64,000 bases of DNA from positions 39,056,533 through 39,120,532 of the forward strand of contig OV121090.1 of NCBI GenBank assembly GCA_921293015.1. Direction: 5' to 3'. Made by a program: the position numbers and the translations under genes. Below, one piece after another: positions 36,101 to 46,977 of the stretch; the stretch's first letter is position 1, and the number at the start of each line of letters is the position of its first letter. The stretch is from Phorcus lineatus (Eukaryota > Mollusca > Gastropoda > Trochida > Trochidae). The notes beneath the pieces were generated by a model. That model worked only from the letters and a program-made list of their open reading frames with translations, had not been told where the DNA came from and searched no databases.

Positions 36101-39100
36101 TAACCCTCAAGTGAAATTTAAACTTATAATTACACATAGAGGAGATACTAGAAATTAAATATAATAATTTAATTTCCTACCAAAAATATATATTTTCCAA
36201 ACCCAACTAAATCGTAAGGCTGGAGAATTGATAAAATATAAAAATCAAAAATTAAATTTAAACCCGAGTGTAACTTACAAACACGAGGGTCAAAATATAT
36301 GTGAAAATGGAAGCGTCGTAAAATGCAAATCAACCGCATGAGAAAAGACGCTACATAGCGCGAATACACGCTACACAAAAAAACGGGTAGAAATACTCGA
36401 GAAGAAAATCGATAAATGGGCGGCTTACCATACCCGAATACCCGACAATCATTAAACGAGGTCAATAATACATAAAACATATTTAGCCAAACAATCGTAA
36501 AGCTAAATAAGAATTATTAGAATAGCAAAATTTAAAAATTCCTGTCACGTGTACGAACACGAGATACGAAGCACGCCATTTTGAAGTGCAACGAAGAATA
36601 AACTCCTCAACAAAAAAGGAGAATAAATGAATATTTACAATGTTGCATGTAAAAAAGATATATATGATAATCATAACGATACCAGGATACTGGAAACAGG
36701 GAAGTTTCGTAATTTAAAGGTAAGATTTCTCTCCGGTAGACAGCAACGTCTTTGCAGGTTGCGTAACAACAAGAAAGTGAGCTCGATAGGACTGAAGGAT
36801 TGTGGGTGACATGGGGCACGATTTGCACGTGCGAAGTGTGGAGACTCGAAAAGTTTAACATGTCTAATTCTAGACTTGATTAAGGTTTGATTTGTTGTTA
36901 GATGTTTGTAAACAAACAAGGAAATGCATATAAGTTTAGAGGTAGTGAATGAAAGAAATATAAGATTATCAGTAGTGTGTCCCAGATGTTAATTAACTTT
37001 CAGAAAAAATGCCAAATGACCTTAACCAGCTTTAAATTCTACACAATTTTGCACATTTCATAAAGCAAATCTGAAAAAGATGTGTCCAAATGAACGAGGA
37101 GTATACAAATGTCTGGTTCCTTTTACTCATGTCATGGACATCATTATCAAGCAATCCATCTTCACTCTTGTAATGGACAACATTATCAAGCAATCCATCT
37201 TCACTCTTGTAATGGACAACATTATCAAGCAATCCATCTTCACTCATGTAATGGACAACATTATCAAGCAATCCATCTTCACTCATGTCATGGACAACAT
37301 TATCAAGCAATCCATCTTCACTCATGTAATGGACAACATTATCAAGCAATCCATCTTCACTCATGTAATGGACAACATTATCAAGCAATCCATCTTCACT
37401 CATGTCATGGACAACATTATCAAGCAATCCATCTTCACTCATGTCATGGACAACATTATCAAGCAATCCATCTTCAATCATGTCATGGACAACATTATCA
37501 AGCAATCCATCTTCACTCATGTCATGGACAACATTATCAAGCAATCCATCTTCAATCATGTCATGGACAACATTATCAAGCTATCCATCTTCACTAATGT
37601 CATGACTATTTGGTGTACGAGCTCACAGACAAAGTAAAAGAGAAGAACGGTCAGAGAAACAATGATAGTTACCTCGATGAAGGTTCCGATGCCGGCGGGG
37701 ATGAGGACGAGCAGGCTGGTGTTCTCGTCCATGAGGTAGAGGAAGATGACGATGGTCGACACACACCGCCACACCACTGAGGACATGTCAATGAAGGGTT
37801 AGAGGAAGCTAAGTACATCCATAGTTTTTATTCTATGCTGGCAACAGAGTTTGCTGTTTGAAAAACAAGCTAGTCCATCTCCAAAGTTTGAAAGGCTCTG
37901 TAATTTGTACACAGTTATTTTATCAAATATCCTACAGGCTATTACCACTCTGGCTTGCAGGCAGTTAGTTTTACCAAACACTTCATAAAGTGAGTTAACA
38001 GATCAAAATCAAGAAAAATTCAATGAATGTGATGTTTCACCGACCACAACCACCCTCTTCCTATTCATCAAACTAACCTCTAACTGGCTTTTAACAAAAT
38101 TCTTTTAATATTTCCTTACAAAGGATTATCATGTGGAACAGTTTGGAATTCAAGAGACAGACTCTGAGAAGATCCATCTCACTTTTAATGCAAGAGAAAT
38201 ACACTGAGAAGATCCGCCTCACTTTTAATGCAAGAGAAATAACCTGAGAAGATCCGCCTCACTTGGAACGCAAGAGAAATAAACCGAGACGATGCGCCTC
38301 ACTTACCCACTCTTGTGGACAGTCCAACCATGGAGTCTCTCTTCTGCCAGTAACTGATGTCATTCTTGAATGCAAGGAAGTCAAACAGCAACTGAAGAAT
38401 AAAGATGAAACAATCTCCAACTCTGACTAACAAAATAATATCAAAACTTTAATCATGTTCCGAAGTCCTAACTACTTCTATCTCAAACAAATGCTAGATT
38501 GCAGTGTTTGAAAATAACCTGAAAATAAGAAGAATTTTAAAAAGAAACTAGGTTTCAGGCTGTCGATTTTCTCACATGTCAGAATGAAACACAAATCTCA
38601 AAAAATCATATCAACAAAAATATACAATAAAAACTTACAGAAGCATTTAGCAGGGGCATTAGGGTTTCTCATGAAAATGCAACAAAAAAAGTTCCAGGGC
38701 TATGTCAACAACCCTAATATGGGCACAACAAGATAATCAAGGCCTTTGTTTATCATATACAAGCCATATTCTATGTGATCTATATGTGGCGCCAGAGTCT
38801 TCAAATGTACAATTTATATTCAATTTGCCTCAGAAGTCTGTATAAAAATGAAGAATATGAAAATGGCTATTGCATGTATACCACAGCCCTTTATTTACGC
38901 AACAGACTCACCAAATCTACAATTTGTTATCCCCTTTGACCAAGAATTCTGAACATAATTTTGTTAAGCTTTAAGTTCTCGAAAATGAAATATTAACAAG
39001 TTTCAAGGTCCACAGGGTCACCACCTCTACAATCTTCAATCCACATTTAGAAAGGCGTTTCTTATCAACATTTCAACTTTCAAGGCCTTTTTTTTAACTT

Positions 39101-42100
39101 CTCCAGAGGATGATAAAAATAGGTGTAATGGATGTGGCCCTTGTGTTCCTACAAAGAGACCACGTAATTACAAAATATACATATCATAATATTAATGGGT
39201 ATAGGAGTCTATAGTACTATAGATTTCAAGTTAAATTTCTTTTTCATTCTTGAGATAGAAATATGTTTTTAGGATATGGCCCTTCTGAGTGACCAAAGAC
39301 TCACAAAATCTACAATTCATAATCTCATTTGGCTAGGGTTCCTGTATGCATATATGCAGCAATCTGGAGCCAGCAGTTGATTACATATATGTATAATCAC
39401 TTCTAATAAGCTTAGTTAAAGTGCACAAATACTGACAATTACAGTTCAAGGTAACAAGGAACAAGTGATTGGTTAGACTTGCATTGTGTTGGACTGTGAT
39501 GGAACTTGTAAGTGTAGGTTGAAACTAGCAAACCCTGGCGAGAATCAAACCCAGACCTCTCAGTCCACTAACCACCAGGCTACCCTGCCAACTACTGATG
39601 ATTAGATAAGGTAAATGTATGGATCTCACATGGAAAGCTGCCACTACAAAGGTGAGCAGGAGGAAGGTCATGTTGGTGTCCGCAAAGATTCCCTTGATTT
39701 CATCCGTATCCTTCTCGGTGAAGCCTGCAAGAAAATCAACATTCACACCACTAGAGGCCTTTATTTACAGAGCAGTGAAAAAATATCAAACATTGTCAAT
39801 TTTTCTTGTATTTGAAAAATTGCATGGTGAAAAGAACCTCTGAAGATTTTGTCACATATTATTATGAAATAACAAAAGAAGTTCAACAAAATAAAAACTT
39901 CAGTAACAAGATACATATTTTTTCAGAAACAAAACACACATAAAACTCTGTATTAAAAGAAGAAGCTTAAGACCTGTTGCAAATGCTCCCTAAATGATTG
40001 TTATATTGAGGATTTAAGGGTCATTCATTTAATGTATTCTGTCATTTTTGTGTGAAAGCTGTCTGTGATGAACAGAAAACAAGCTCAGAATTTATTCCAC
40101 CATGGCAATAATGAGAAAATGGTTAGCTAATAATCTAAAAACAAAACTTATTGTACGTTTGCTTGTAAAAAATCAGATAATTCAATGTAATGAACTTTTT
40201 GTAACAAACAAGATAGTCCCTGGATGACAAACACTTTTACTTATTTTTAATTACTTCCTCAAAAATATACAATAACAAGATAAATTTACCCAGGCCGTGC
40301 AACATCTTGAATGACTCCTGAACGCTGGTCCACATGCGCAGTTTGCCCACGGAGATCGGGGCGTAGGTGATGGTCAGGGGCATCTCTGTCGAGCTCTTGT
40401 TGATTGGCTGAAAATCAAATTCATAGTTCAATCAGAACGGAAACAACATCTGGACACCTTTTTTAAGTGCACATATACAAAGTTTTATGTGTACCACTTT
40501 CTCAGTTGACAGAAGGAAGTTATTATTATTCTTGCTTTCTCTTATGTAAGCCAATTCAAGCTCTTCAATCACTTCACAATATCTTAGATTTAATCTTTTA
40601 ACTTCATTTTGTACATGGATGGATGCATTTTGGGAAAAGGACGATGGTAAGTAGCTTAAAGAAAAACCTTTTAAACAAAGGATTGAAATCAATTAGGGTT
40701 TTTCAAATTCACCTTTGTAACAAGATATTTTGTCAGTCCTAGATAATACCCTAATCACAGTTTTGATTGCTTTAAACTGTAAAAAAATCACAGACAGTGA
40801 GAGTCGGATTACCTGGAGATCTCTGAGTCTGAAGCCCAGCTCGTCTATGTACACAATCGGTAGATAGTCACCTTCAGGAGAAACTCTGAAAGTAAACAAC
40901 AGTTCACCAGGTCCCAAAATTTACATAACTTTCAAAGGAAAAAGCACATACCTTGTTCCATTACCTATGAGGACAATCATGTCTTGGTTAATATTTCTAT
41001 ACAATGAGGGCAAAATAGGTATTTGTGAGGATGCAATAGCATCACAATGTTGGGTCAATGACATTACTTTCTAAATGCTATGACAACAAAAAATAGTTCA
41101 ATACTTGAGACCCTTTGGGTACTTACCTGAAGTTCAGGACTTCCTTTAGTGAGAAAAAAATTAAAATTACCATTTATAGGGAAATATTATTCATAAGGTG
41201 CTTGTGCAACTATTACAACTATCTAGTGTTAGCTGTAAGGATGCCATAGCAGCGGGCTAACACAGCGACCAATCATGGCTGCTTGTAGCACTGGGTATGA
41301 AAGTTTTACCGGAGGTATCTGTATATCTCTCCTGGAATGGCCTGTCTGTCGAAGGCGATGAGATCATTCATAATGCTGATAGTGACTCGCTGCCGCCAGT
41401 GGGTGATGGCTTTGTCTGGAACTCTTTTTGTCTCATTCTCACTTGTCTCCACCTACAGGAACAATTTTGTAAAATATCAGTATTTCAGGTGAGGTGAGGT
41501 GAAATGGGGTTTAAAGCCGCTTTCAAGAGTATTTCACTTATATAGTGGCCGCTAGTATTATTGCAAGGAGAAAGCCCGCAACACCATTGTGGCTATGCAT
41601 TGTGGTGAAACCTGCGAGCAGCAGCTGGAACTAGCGAACCATGGGTGGTACTGCACTGATATTCGGTAAGTATTTGAGACATTTTCATAATAACCTCTTA
41701 TCTTTAACTGTATCTGTGAAACTCTTAAAGATCGACTGAAAACCCATGGCAACTTTCGTAATTCATAAAATGCGTATTCTAATTTGCCAGTAACTTGAGT
41801 TTGAATTTTCGAAATCGGCCTATAAACAACTTTAATACGGCATTTTCCAATCACCAGCTAATTAGCACCAGTGAACAGAACTGAACTGGCCCGTGGTAAC
41901 TGAGGCGTGTCCAGCCGCGTGTTCTGCCGCGTGACGTGCTGGACCCACCAAGCGGAATATATGTCCTGTCATAATGGCGTAATCTTGGCATTCGACTGCT
42001 ACTTAGTTTATTGTCACAACGTCCAGTCATTTTGAACCAATGAACTTGTAGAATATATATTCAACCAATAAATTAAGAGAAGGAGATTTGGCTCATGCAC

Positions 42101-44250
42101 TTCTACGGACGATGACACACATTTAAAAAAGTACATCGTGAATAACGGGTACCAACATTCTTTAGGATTACATAGGATGTTTCTAACGCTTGCGCCAAGT
42201 ATGTTTTCATGTCATTGATTGTTAAATTCAAAGACAGAGATATTGCAACACGGTGTGAGATGTTATACTAGATAATATATGTTAGTTAAATACAAACGAA
42301 TCATCCACTAAGTACTAAGTTGTCATGAAAGTGAAGTGAAACAAAATTATTTTTTCTACAGTAAACATTAAAAAAGGTTTTACATTCTCTCCCGTTTATT
42401 ACAAAAATCTTCATTTTTTTCGAGACAAAATAGAACTTCATATCGATAATAAATGTTGTAACACTACGTGACATCCCATAGTAATGGATCTCTCACCGAC
42501 CAAGTTCTTAACCTTTTTGATATAAACCCACCCAAGAAAACCGCGTCCAAGGATTGTCACAGTCCAATCAAACTGCATTTGACGACTAAGAGGGAAAGTT
42601 GATATCATGAAGCAGTTACATATCGTATTTTGGAATTCTTTCGGTCATGCTATTGCCTCTATTTTGCTGTTGATTTAGCTTAAAAATACAGAGAAAATCA
42701 AAGGGCTGGACTTTCAGCTGACGACTAGCACGTCACACACTGGGCGTGGCTTCGAGTCATGCTTCGGTGATTTTGTCTAAGCGTTCGCCAGGCTCATTAG
42801 GCGGTTATCCAAAACAGGGGTATAAAAGGTCTCCTAGTAGTTGAATTAAAGTGTATATTTTCTCATATTTTGGCTCTATTGATTCTTATAAGTGAAGCGA
42901 CAACAGATAATAATTTGTAATAATCACAATAATGCGTTACGTCTCCTCTTTAAAGGGGGACCATGCTTATCGTATTCCACTTCCAGTGGTTTAAAATCGT
43001 GATACAGGATATCCAAGTGTATATATATTGAAACAGTATGGCGTTGTTGTTTACATATTTTGCACTGACTGAGGAAGTTGAGATAGAAAGCTGGTTAACC
43101 TATGAATGGGGGATCAATATGGCATCCAGAAGTAACTACAAGGTGTCACAGCTGTCAATCACATGAGGCATTGTAATTCCCTTTTATATCAACATTACAG
43201 TAAAGATATGAAGCATGTAATGGTTCAACAGTTTGTTGAATGATGAAATAAAGTTCTTATCAATAAAGGCTGTTTCTTTTTCTTTTGTTGTTTTTGGCAA
43301 TGCTAATTCCGAAATGACAAAATATTTCAAATTACAAAAATGGTTTTAAAAAAGCCTCGGCCTCTTGCCTTCTCTTTGTCCCCAAGTAAGTTGATGAACT
43401 GTGCCTGCGGTAAAGCGTATGTTGTGATTTCGGCCCCGTGGTGGGACACATGGTTGGTGGAGAACGTTTTGTGGCCCACGGGGTTCACGTACGCATGGAT
43501 ATACAAGGTGCCGTTTCTTCTTGTCTTCAAAGGGATTGACACATTTACCTCTCTGGAAAACAAAATATAGAATTCTCTGGGGTAAGAATATTGATATTGT
43601 CAAAAGTTATTGAGTAAAGAAATAACAAAACTTTTAATTCTCAACTTTACACTTTTTAAGTTAAAGATAAAAGTGTTAAAAAGAATATTTGATTAAACTT
43701 CTTACTTTTCAATTTTCTCATCCAAGGAGAAATTTTCTTGCTGCCATATAAGATCAAGTTCGCTTTCCTTGAATGTTCTCTCCTTCAATGATGTGTATAC
43801 TTTCAGCTGAAGCACAATACAACAAATATAAGTGAAGATTGTTTTTAACATTTGAAATATACATACAAAGGTCTGTTGAATACTCAACTTGCAAATTCTG
43901 ATATAAAATGGAATATTGACCCTCATATAAAGAGAGTCTTTTACATTATCAAACAAGTCGCAACATTAAAATATGTAATTAAATTCATTCAAAAATTATT
44001 CAAAAGAAATATATTTTGGTATCATCTAATATATTAAAAAAATATTTAGATGAATAAAATGAGGATTTCAGAAAGAACCTTATTTTCTTACCTCTATTTT
44101 TGGATTTCTTTTCAGATATGGTTGAATGCAGACTCCTTTTCTGGTTTCTGTGCAAGGCGTGGGACTGAAGAGGACATACAGCGACCAGATGGAATGTCCT
44201 ATGTACGCCACAAAGGCAACAACTAAAATCCATGTCCATGAAAAGTTCAT
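24190..44250 (-). CDS. CLPTM1L: CLPTM1L (CRR9), complete, 17 exons
   Basis: Exons, 5' to 3': 44250-44092, 43806-43706, 43552-43369, 41452-41310, 40885-40813, 40407-40290, 39724-39630, 38391-38307, 37776-37673, 30352-30287, 29761-29711, 28992-28910, 27925-27891, 27499-27444, 27212-27168, 26563-26448, 24277-24190. Phases agree and give 533 aa (human 538). Membrane segments lie at about 8-29, 277-299, 320-336, 340-354, 396-416 and 433-451, with a luminal loop between the first two. Landmarks are [85 protein letters not shown] and [27 protein letters not shown]. Family knowledge: CLPTM1-family ER protein linked to scrambling of GlcN-PI for GPI anchors and to cisplatin resistance. The ATG follows a good acceptor (TTTCTTTAG), so an untranslated first exon probably lies upstream. 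Exon 3 appears to use a GC donor. Intron 9 holds a DIRS element in the same orientation. Confidence 0.93.
24623..26367. mobile_element. piggyBac-like non-autonomous element, last CLPTM1L intron
   Basis: Ends TTAACCCTCAAG at 24623 and CTTGAGGGTTAA at 26367: a TTAA target on both sides and TIRs starting CCC, as in piggyBac. The element is 1745 bp. I see no transposase reading frame; the interior is AT-rich with scattered repeated motifs. Confidence 0.72.
30819..30995. repeat. DIRS inverted terminal repeat, right copy
   Basis: 177 bp, the reverse complement of 36769-36945 with a single mismatch near 30947. An unpaired extension of about 41 bp (30778-30818) lies outside it. Confidence 0.93.
31057..31146. 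repeat. DIRS internal complementary region (ICR)
   Basis: Two abutting segments. 31057-31112 is the exact reverse complement of the right terminus 30778-30833. 31113-31146 is the reverse complement of the left terminus ending at 36959. In DIRS-1 this region is proposed to bring both ends together for circularisation; the layout here fits that model. Confidence 0.9.
31399..32545 (-). CDS. DIRS tyrosine recombinase
   Basis: C-terminal about 381 codons of a frame open from 34305. An N-terminal SAM-like helical part ([33 protein letters not shown]) is followed by the catalytic core. The first arginine lies in [15 protein letters not shown] (codon at 31993-31995), then HEIRAW (H-x-x-R), then the nucleophile tyrosine in TFSTFYLRD. 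The full R..HxxR..Y set is present and uninterrupted. It overlaps the 3' part of the RT/RNase H ORF in another frame, as in other DIRS elements. The true start is unknown. It would integrate the circular DNA copy without target duplication. Confidence 0.9.
32280..34496 (-). pseudogene. DIRS reverse transcriptase / RNase H ORF with one in-frame stop
   Basis: One frame, interrupted only by TAG at 33924-33926. N-terminal RT fingers: [20 protein letters not shown]. Palm: the catalytic YLDDFLL, with the preceding segment [19 protein letters not shown]. RNase [14 protein letters not shown], a glutamate in [26 protein letters not shown] and [16 protein letters not shown] conserved DIRS tail follows ([41 protein letters not shown]), sometimes described as methyltransferase-like; I cannot confirm that activity. 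The stop falls at the start of the RT palm, upstream of YLDD, and would abolish RT unless read through. No other break is seen. Confidence 0.88.
34575..35939 (-). CDS. DIRS ORF1 (gag-like)
   Basis: 454 codons from ATG at 35939 to TAA at 34575. The N-terminus holds a cysteine cluster ([20 protein letters not shown], then C-x4-C-x5-PCEFC) likely to bind zinc. The middle is charged and Ser/Pro-rich. At 35010-35165 an 18-bp tandem repeat encodes a hexapeptide of type [12 protein letters not shown], about nine times. The C-terminal part ([43 protein letters not shown]) resembles the conserved end of DIRS-like first ORFs. Probable nucleic-acid-binding structural protein; function inferred from position. 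Confidence 0.75.
   Translation of the reverse strand: MSNSKKCEGCHKFMSAVDPHPCCPRCYGINCSFDRPCEFCSDLDEPVFQAYVAARKRSLAKATSKTSTVSIPPQTDLAADLAQFRLMAQKMLPLMNRLMSLPEVAEGVVPEEQRLTPSPGRDLVSHITGRRGGEEKSEDAISIIAPSVFDSALPTPSSRDPRLTKKGHRLSTKGAEAARKFSKGVTKTKTNGNPMGTDRGRLPIILPTEGDKATDKGPSSTASASSTERNRSQNSLVDYEKSSSSSSQEVQWRPRGRKQPVENQRPMDNQQPVENQRPVDNQRPVDNQRPMDNQRPMDNQGSVDNQRPEVSQRSVGSGSKRKSGDPPEISFYGSQPGTVVKRNKKDASMDSPFQGLSWFEKIDEVYQHFPYLTRPPAPTQPIQNDISRGAPKTVPVAAKSLPPPDSTAQLAAQLSERVGSLGFDKQPSRSSFYRGFPYKVHNANFTKAEETYTY
36769..36945. repeat. DIRS inverted terminal repeat, left copy
   Basis: 177 bp, reverse complement of 30819-30995 with one mismatch. A 14-bp extension (36946-36959) completes the left end of the element. 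Confidence 0.93.
37126..37604. repeat. 39-bp minisatellite, about 12 copies
   Basis: Units contain TCATGGACAACATTATC and AAGCAATCCATCTTCACTC with few variants. 39 is a multiple of three, so long frames stay open on both strands; these are not genes. It lies in CLPTM1L intron 9, about 70 bp downstream of the exon 9 donor and 170 bp from the DIRS left end. Confidence 0.92.
38155..38306. repeat. 40-bp tandem repeat, about 3.6 copies, abutting the CLPTM1L exon 8 donor
   Basis: Units share GAAGATCCGCCTCACTTTTA and GCAAGAGAAAT. The last, partial unit runs into the exon 8 donor (minus-strand GTAAGTGAGGCG). Each unit therefore carries a GTGAGG donor-like copy on the minus strand. Confidence 0.75.
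39497..39605 (-). mobile_element. tRNA-derived SINE remnant
   Basis: On the minus strand, TAGCCTGGTGGTTAGTGG (A-box-like, 39582-39565) is followed by GGTTTGATTCTC (B-box-like, 39551-39540). The spacing is shorter than in an intact tRNA head, so this is a degenerate or deleted copy. Located in CLPTM1L intron 7. Confidence 0.5.
41485..41660. mobile_element. SINE-like repeat remnant
   Basis: A block beginning GTGAGGTGAGGTGAAATGGG and ending near AACCATGGGTGG. On the minus strand GGTTCGCTAGTTCC resembles a B box. The head sequence is common as a dispersed repeat in gastropods. Located in CLPTM1L intron 3. Confidence 0.5.
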
Positions 44251-46105
44251 CCTAAAGAAAGAAATGGTATTTAATAAAATAGTAGCCCACTTTCACAGCA
44301 TCAGATGATCGAGACTACATGGAATAACATGGAGAATGAAATGACGCTATGAAACTTCACTGACAAAAGATAAGAATTTGTTTGTTCCTTATTCCAGTTG
44401 ACATTTAGAACGTCGCCCTTTAACAACATAGAACATAAGAGTTTATATAGGCAAAGATTTTAACTATTTCAGTAGAAAACCTTAACACGTTGATTGTTGA
44501 ATCAGTGACAATTCAAACAAAATGCATTGAATAAATTGAATCTTCTGCATTACAGTATGAATATCCAAATTTAATTGCATTTTAAACTTAAGTACATAAA
44601 AGCAGTATTTCTTCCAGAACCAACATAATGAAAGTGTTCACTGATTTAACATATTGAAAAACAATAGTTCACATTTTACATGACAAAAATATTTTATTTA
44701 CACTATTCATATAAATTAACATCGTGTTACAACCATTATAATGCACAATTCATTTTAAAGAAACAAATGATGATAACAGGTGAAATAAACATTCTCTGAC
44801 ATTAAATTTCTTTTTATTTAATCAATTGATTGATTACGAACTTATAATTAATTTACTCATATTCTCCGACACTAAAACAATCTAAAGCATTAATGTTGGT
44901 CAATTAAACCCATCAAAGGTATCATTTAATTCAAAATCCACTTAAAAAATGTTGAAAATAAAAACAATTGGCCAATCTTGTGAAAATGATTTCCTGTAAT
45001 ATGGACTTTCATGCATTTATTCACTAATCTGTTCAATACAAATTTACCTGATTTAATTAAAACACGTGTACAGTTCGTTCTTTGAGTAACAGGTTAAATA
45101 TTCTAGTAATAACATCAACAAACAGAGTAAATGCTATAATAAACAGCAGTATCCAGCATGTTTTCAGCCATTCGTGACCCGGCACGACACTCAAAGTTTT
45201 ACTTCCGGGTTCATAGGACGAGGGGGCGTGGTCAACAACCAGCCGAGCAAAGGTGAATCAATTTTCATTGGGAAATTTACTTTACTCTTAAGCCCTCCTA
45301 CCCCTCCTTTTGGAATTTCTTATAAAAAAACTGACCGTAAAATTTTTGCAAACCGCCAGAATAATCCTTAATGAAAATAAAATCTTTCCTCTTTTTTGCA
45401 ACTAAGGTGAAAAGAGAACCTAAACGTAGTGTACAAACTTGGGGATTAGAATTGTGACTTCTAAATCATGTTTAATGTAGCCTCTAAAAAACCGGCAATC
45501 CGCTCGTTTTTCTCTCAACAATTAATGGTTCTGGGAAGCTGAGAAAGCTGTGTGTACTTGGCCAATGTGGATTGTATATATAATAATATAGATTTGGCAA
45601 CTCATTGACACATATGCATGCATTTCGAACTCAAAGTATAGCTATTTTAGAGCATTTGAGGCCCTACGTACTCATGCCAGGTTTCTGTTGATGCAATTAT
45701 GTAGATACTTACCATTCTTTACAATTACCTGCAATCTATAATGAAAAAGTCACAAAGGGATTGAAAAGTTTCGGTCGGTTGTGCACAAATCGGGGAAAAT
45801 AGTTGTTGAAAACGGCTGATTTGGGAATATATGCTCATCTTTTGATTATGTTTTAATTTCTTAACTGGGGACAAAGCATAAAATATCCATTATTACGATA
45901 TATCTGTACTTTGCTCATTTCTTTTATGCCCTTTTGGCGTTTCAGACCGTATGCAAAATCTTAATATTGCCGATACCGCAGTCCATGCGAATTCAATGCT
46001 TCAATTCGGTCTTTAAAAATTAACTTTTTGCCTAAAAAAAACGTGCATTTTTTCCAAACAACTTAAACAGTAGTTAACTTGAGTGATATGCATATCTGTG
46101 CATAT
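44251..46105. promoter_or_regulatory. Upstream region and probable promoter of CLPTM1L
   Basis: The CLPTM1L ATG sits one base after a good acceptor, so a non-coding first exon is expected further upstream on the minus strand. The GC-richer stretch 45170-45260, with ACTTCCGGG (an ETS-type site), stands out in otherwise AT-rich DNA and is the best candidate for the start site. The rest has no recognisable feature. Confidence 0.4.
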
Positions 46106-46590
46106 TTAAAGAGCCACTCCGTGAGTTGTTGGAGTCATATATGCCAAACTTAATCAATGGTGTCATTTGATCGCGAAGTATCGACTGTCGACCAAAAGAC
46201 ACATTATAAAGCTTATTGTTTTTTTACAGTGACAATATGAAGGTAGAACGTCGCAATTATGATCGAAAACCAGACAGTGGCGCGCGTCAAATAGTTAAAC
46301 GTTATTTTGGAGACTTATCTAAAACAGCCAGGAGGGCAGTTAGGAGTTGATAGCGTTTGTTAGGTTATTTAATTAGTATCCATGTATATTGGACGTGATA
46401 TCTACACCTCTGTGCATTTATAAGGCTGTTTTTAGATTTTCATGGAAAACCAGTATTTGCCATATATATGTATGTCTTTTGGACATGAAAAGTTAAGATG
46501 TTTTAATTTTATATCAACACATATGACATTTAGGTTCGTATCAAAGGTAAATAATATGTTATGAAAATCACGGATCGAGTGGCTCTTTAA
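46106..46590. mobile_element. TTAA-flanked MITE, copy 1
   Basis: Ends TTAAAGAGCCACTCCGTGA (left) and GAGTGGCTCTTTAA (right), 485 bp, with TTAA at each border. The right TIR has a small insertion. The same family recurs at 48562-49026 and, truncated, at 59790-60002. Interior non-coding. Confidence 0.82.
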
Positions 46591-46935
46591 AAGGCTGCAA
46601 AGTATGTTCTTGAAGTCAAATATGCCAAACTTCATAAATAGTGTTATTTTATCAAGAAATGGTGGTTATATCCAAAATTAGCATTTTAGTGCATATGAGT
46701 TCAGTATAGTTACAATAAATTTAAACAGGTTAAAGTCTCGATCTGTGATCGAAAACCGGACAGTGACGCGCGTCAGAGACATAAACGTAATTTTGGAAGC
46801 TTATTTACAGTTTACACAAAAAGTAAATATTGATTGGTAGTAATAATTAAGACTTTTAACTAATATTCATGTAAAATGTACGCAGAATTTCGACGTCCTT
46901 ACATTTATGTGGCCGATTTTCATTTATCATTGAAA
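46591..46935. mobile_element. Diverged relative of the adjacent TTAA MITE
   Basis: Shares ordered blocks with copy 1 (GTCAAATATGCCAAACTT, GATCGAAAACCGGACAGTG, CGCGTCA, AAACGTAATTTTGGA) but is diverged and has no clear ends. It closely matches 56753-57090 over its whole length, so the two define a subfamily. Confidence 0.65.
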
Positions 46936-46977
46936 ATATCAAAATAGCACAATGTTTGGAATTAGGGAGATAAAGGT

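Larger units (their letters stand above)
30778..36959 (-). mobile_element. DIRS-type tyrosine-recombinase retrotransposon, near-complete, in CLPTM1L intron 9
   Basis: About 6.18 kb, coding on the minus strand. Order along transcription: left end and ITR (36959-36769), long 5' leader, gag-like ORF1 (35939-34575), RT/RNase H ORF (34496-32280), overlapping tyrosine recombinase ORF (domain 32545-31399), internal complementary region (31146-31057), right ITR (30995-30819) and right extension to 30778. Inverted rather than direct terminal repeats, an internal complementary region, and a YR in place of a DDE integrase identify DIRS. No target duplication is visible, as expected for YR integration. 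The ITRs differ by one base in 177, so the insertion is young. The RT ORF has one in-frame stop, so this copy is probably not autonomous. Confidence 0.92.

Noticed and set aside
37032-37637. Long repetitive ORFs on both strands
   Set aside because: They are a consequence of a 39-bp (13-codon) minisatellite within a CLPTM1L intron; no unique coding sequence is attached.
39497-39605. Functional tRNA gene
   Set aside because: The A and B boxes are present but too close together and no cloverleaf can be drawn; a SINE remnant is more likely.
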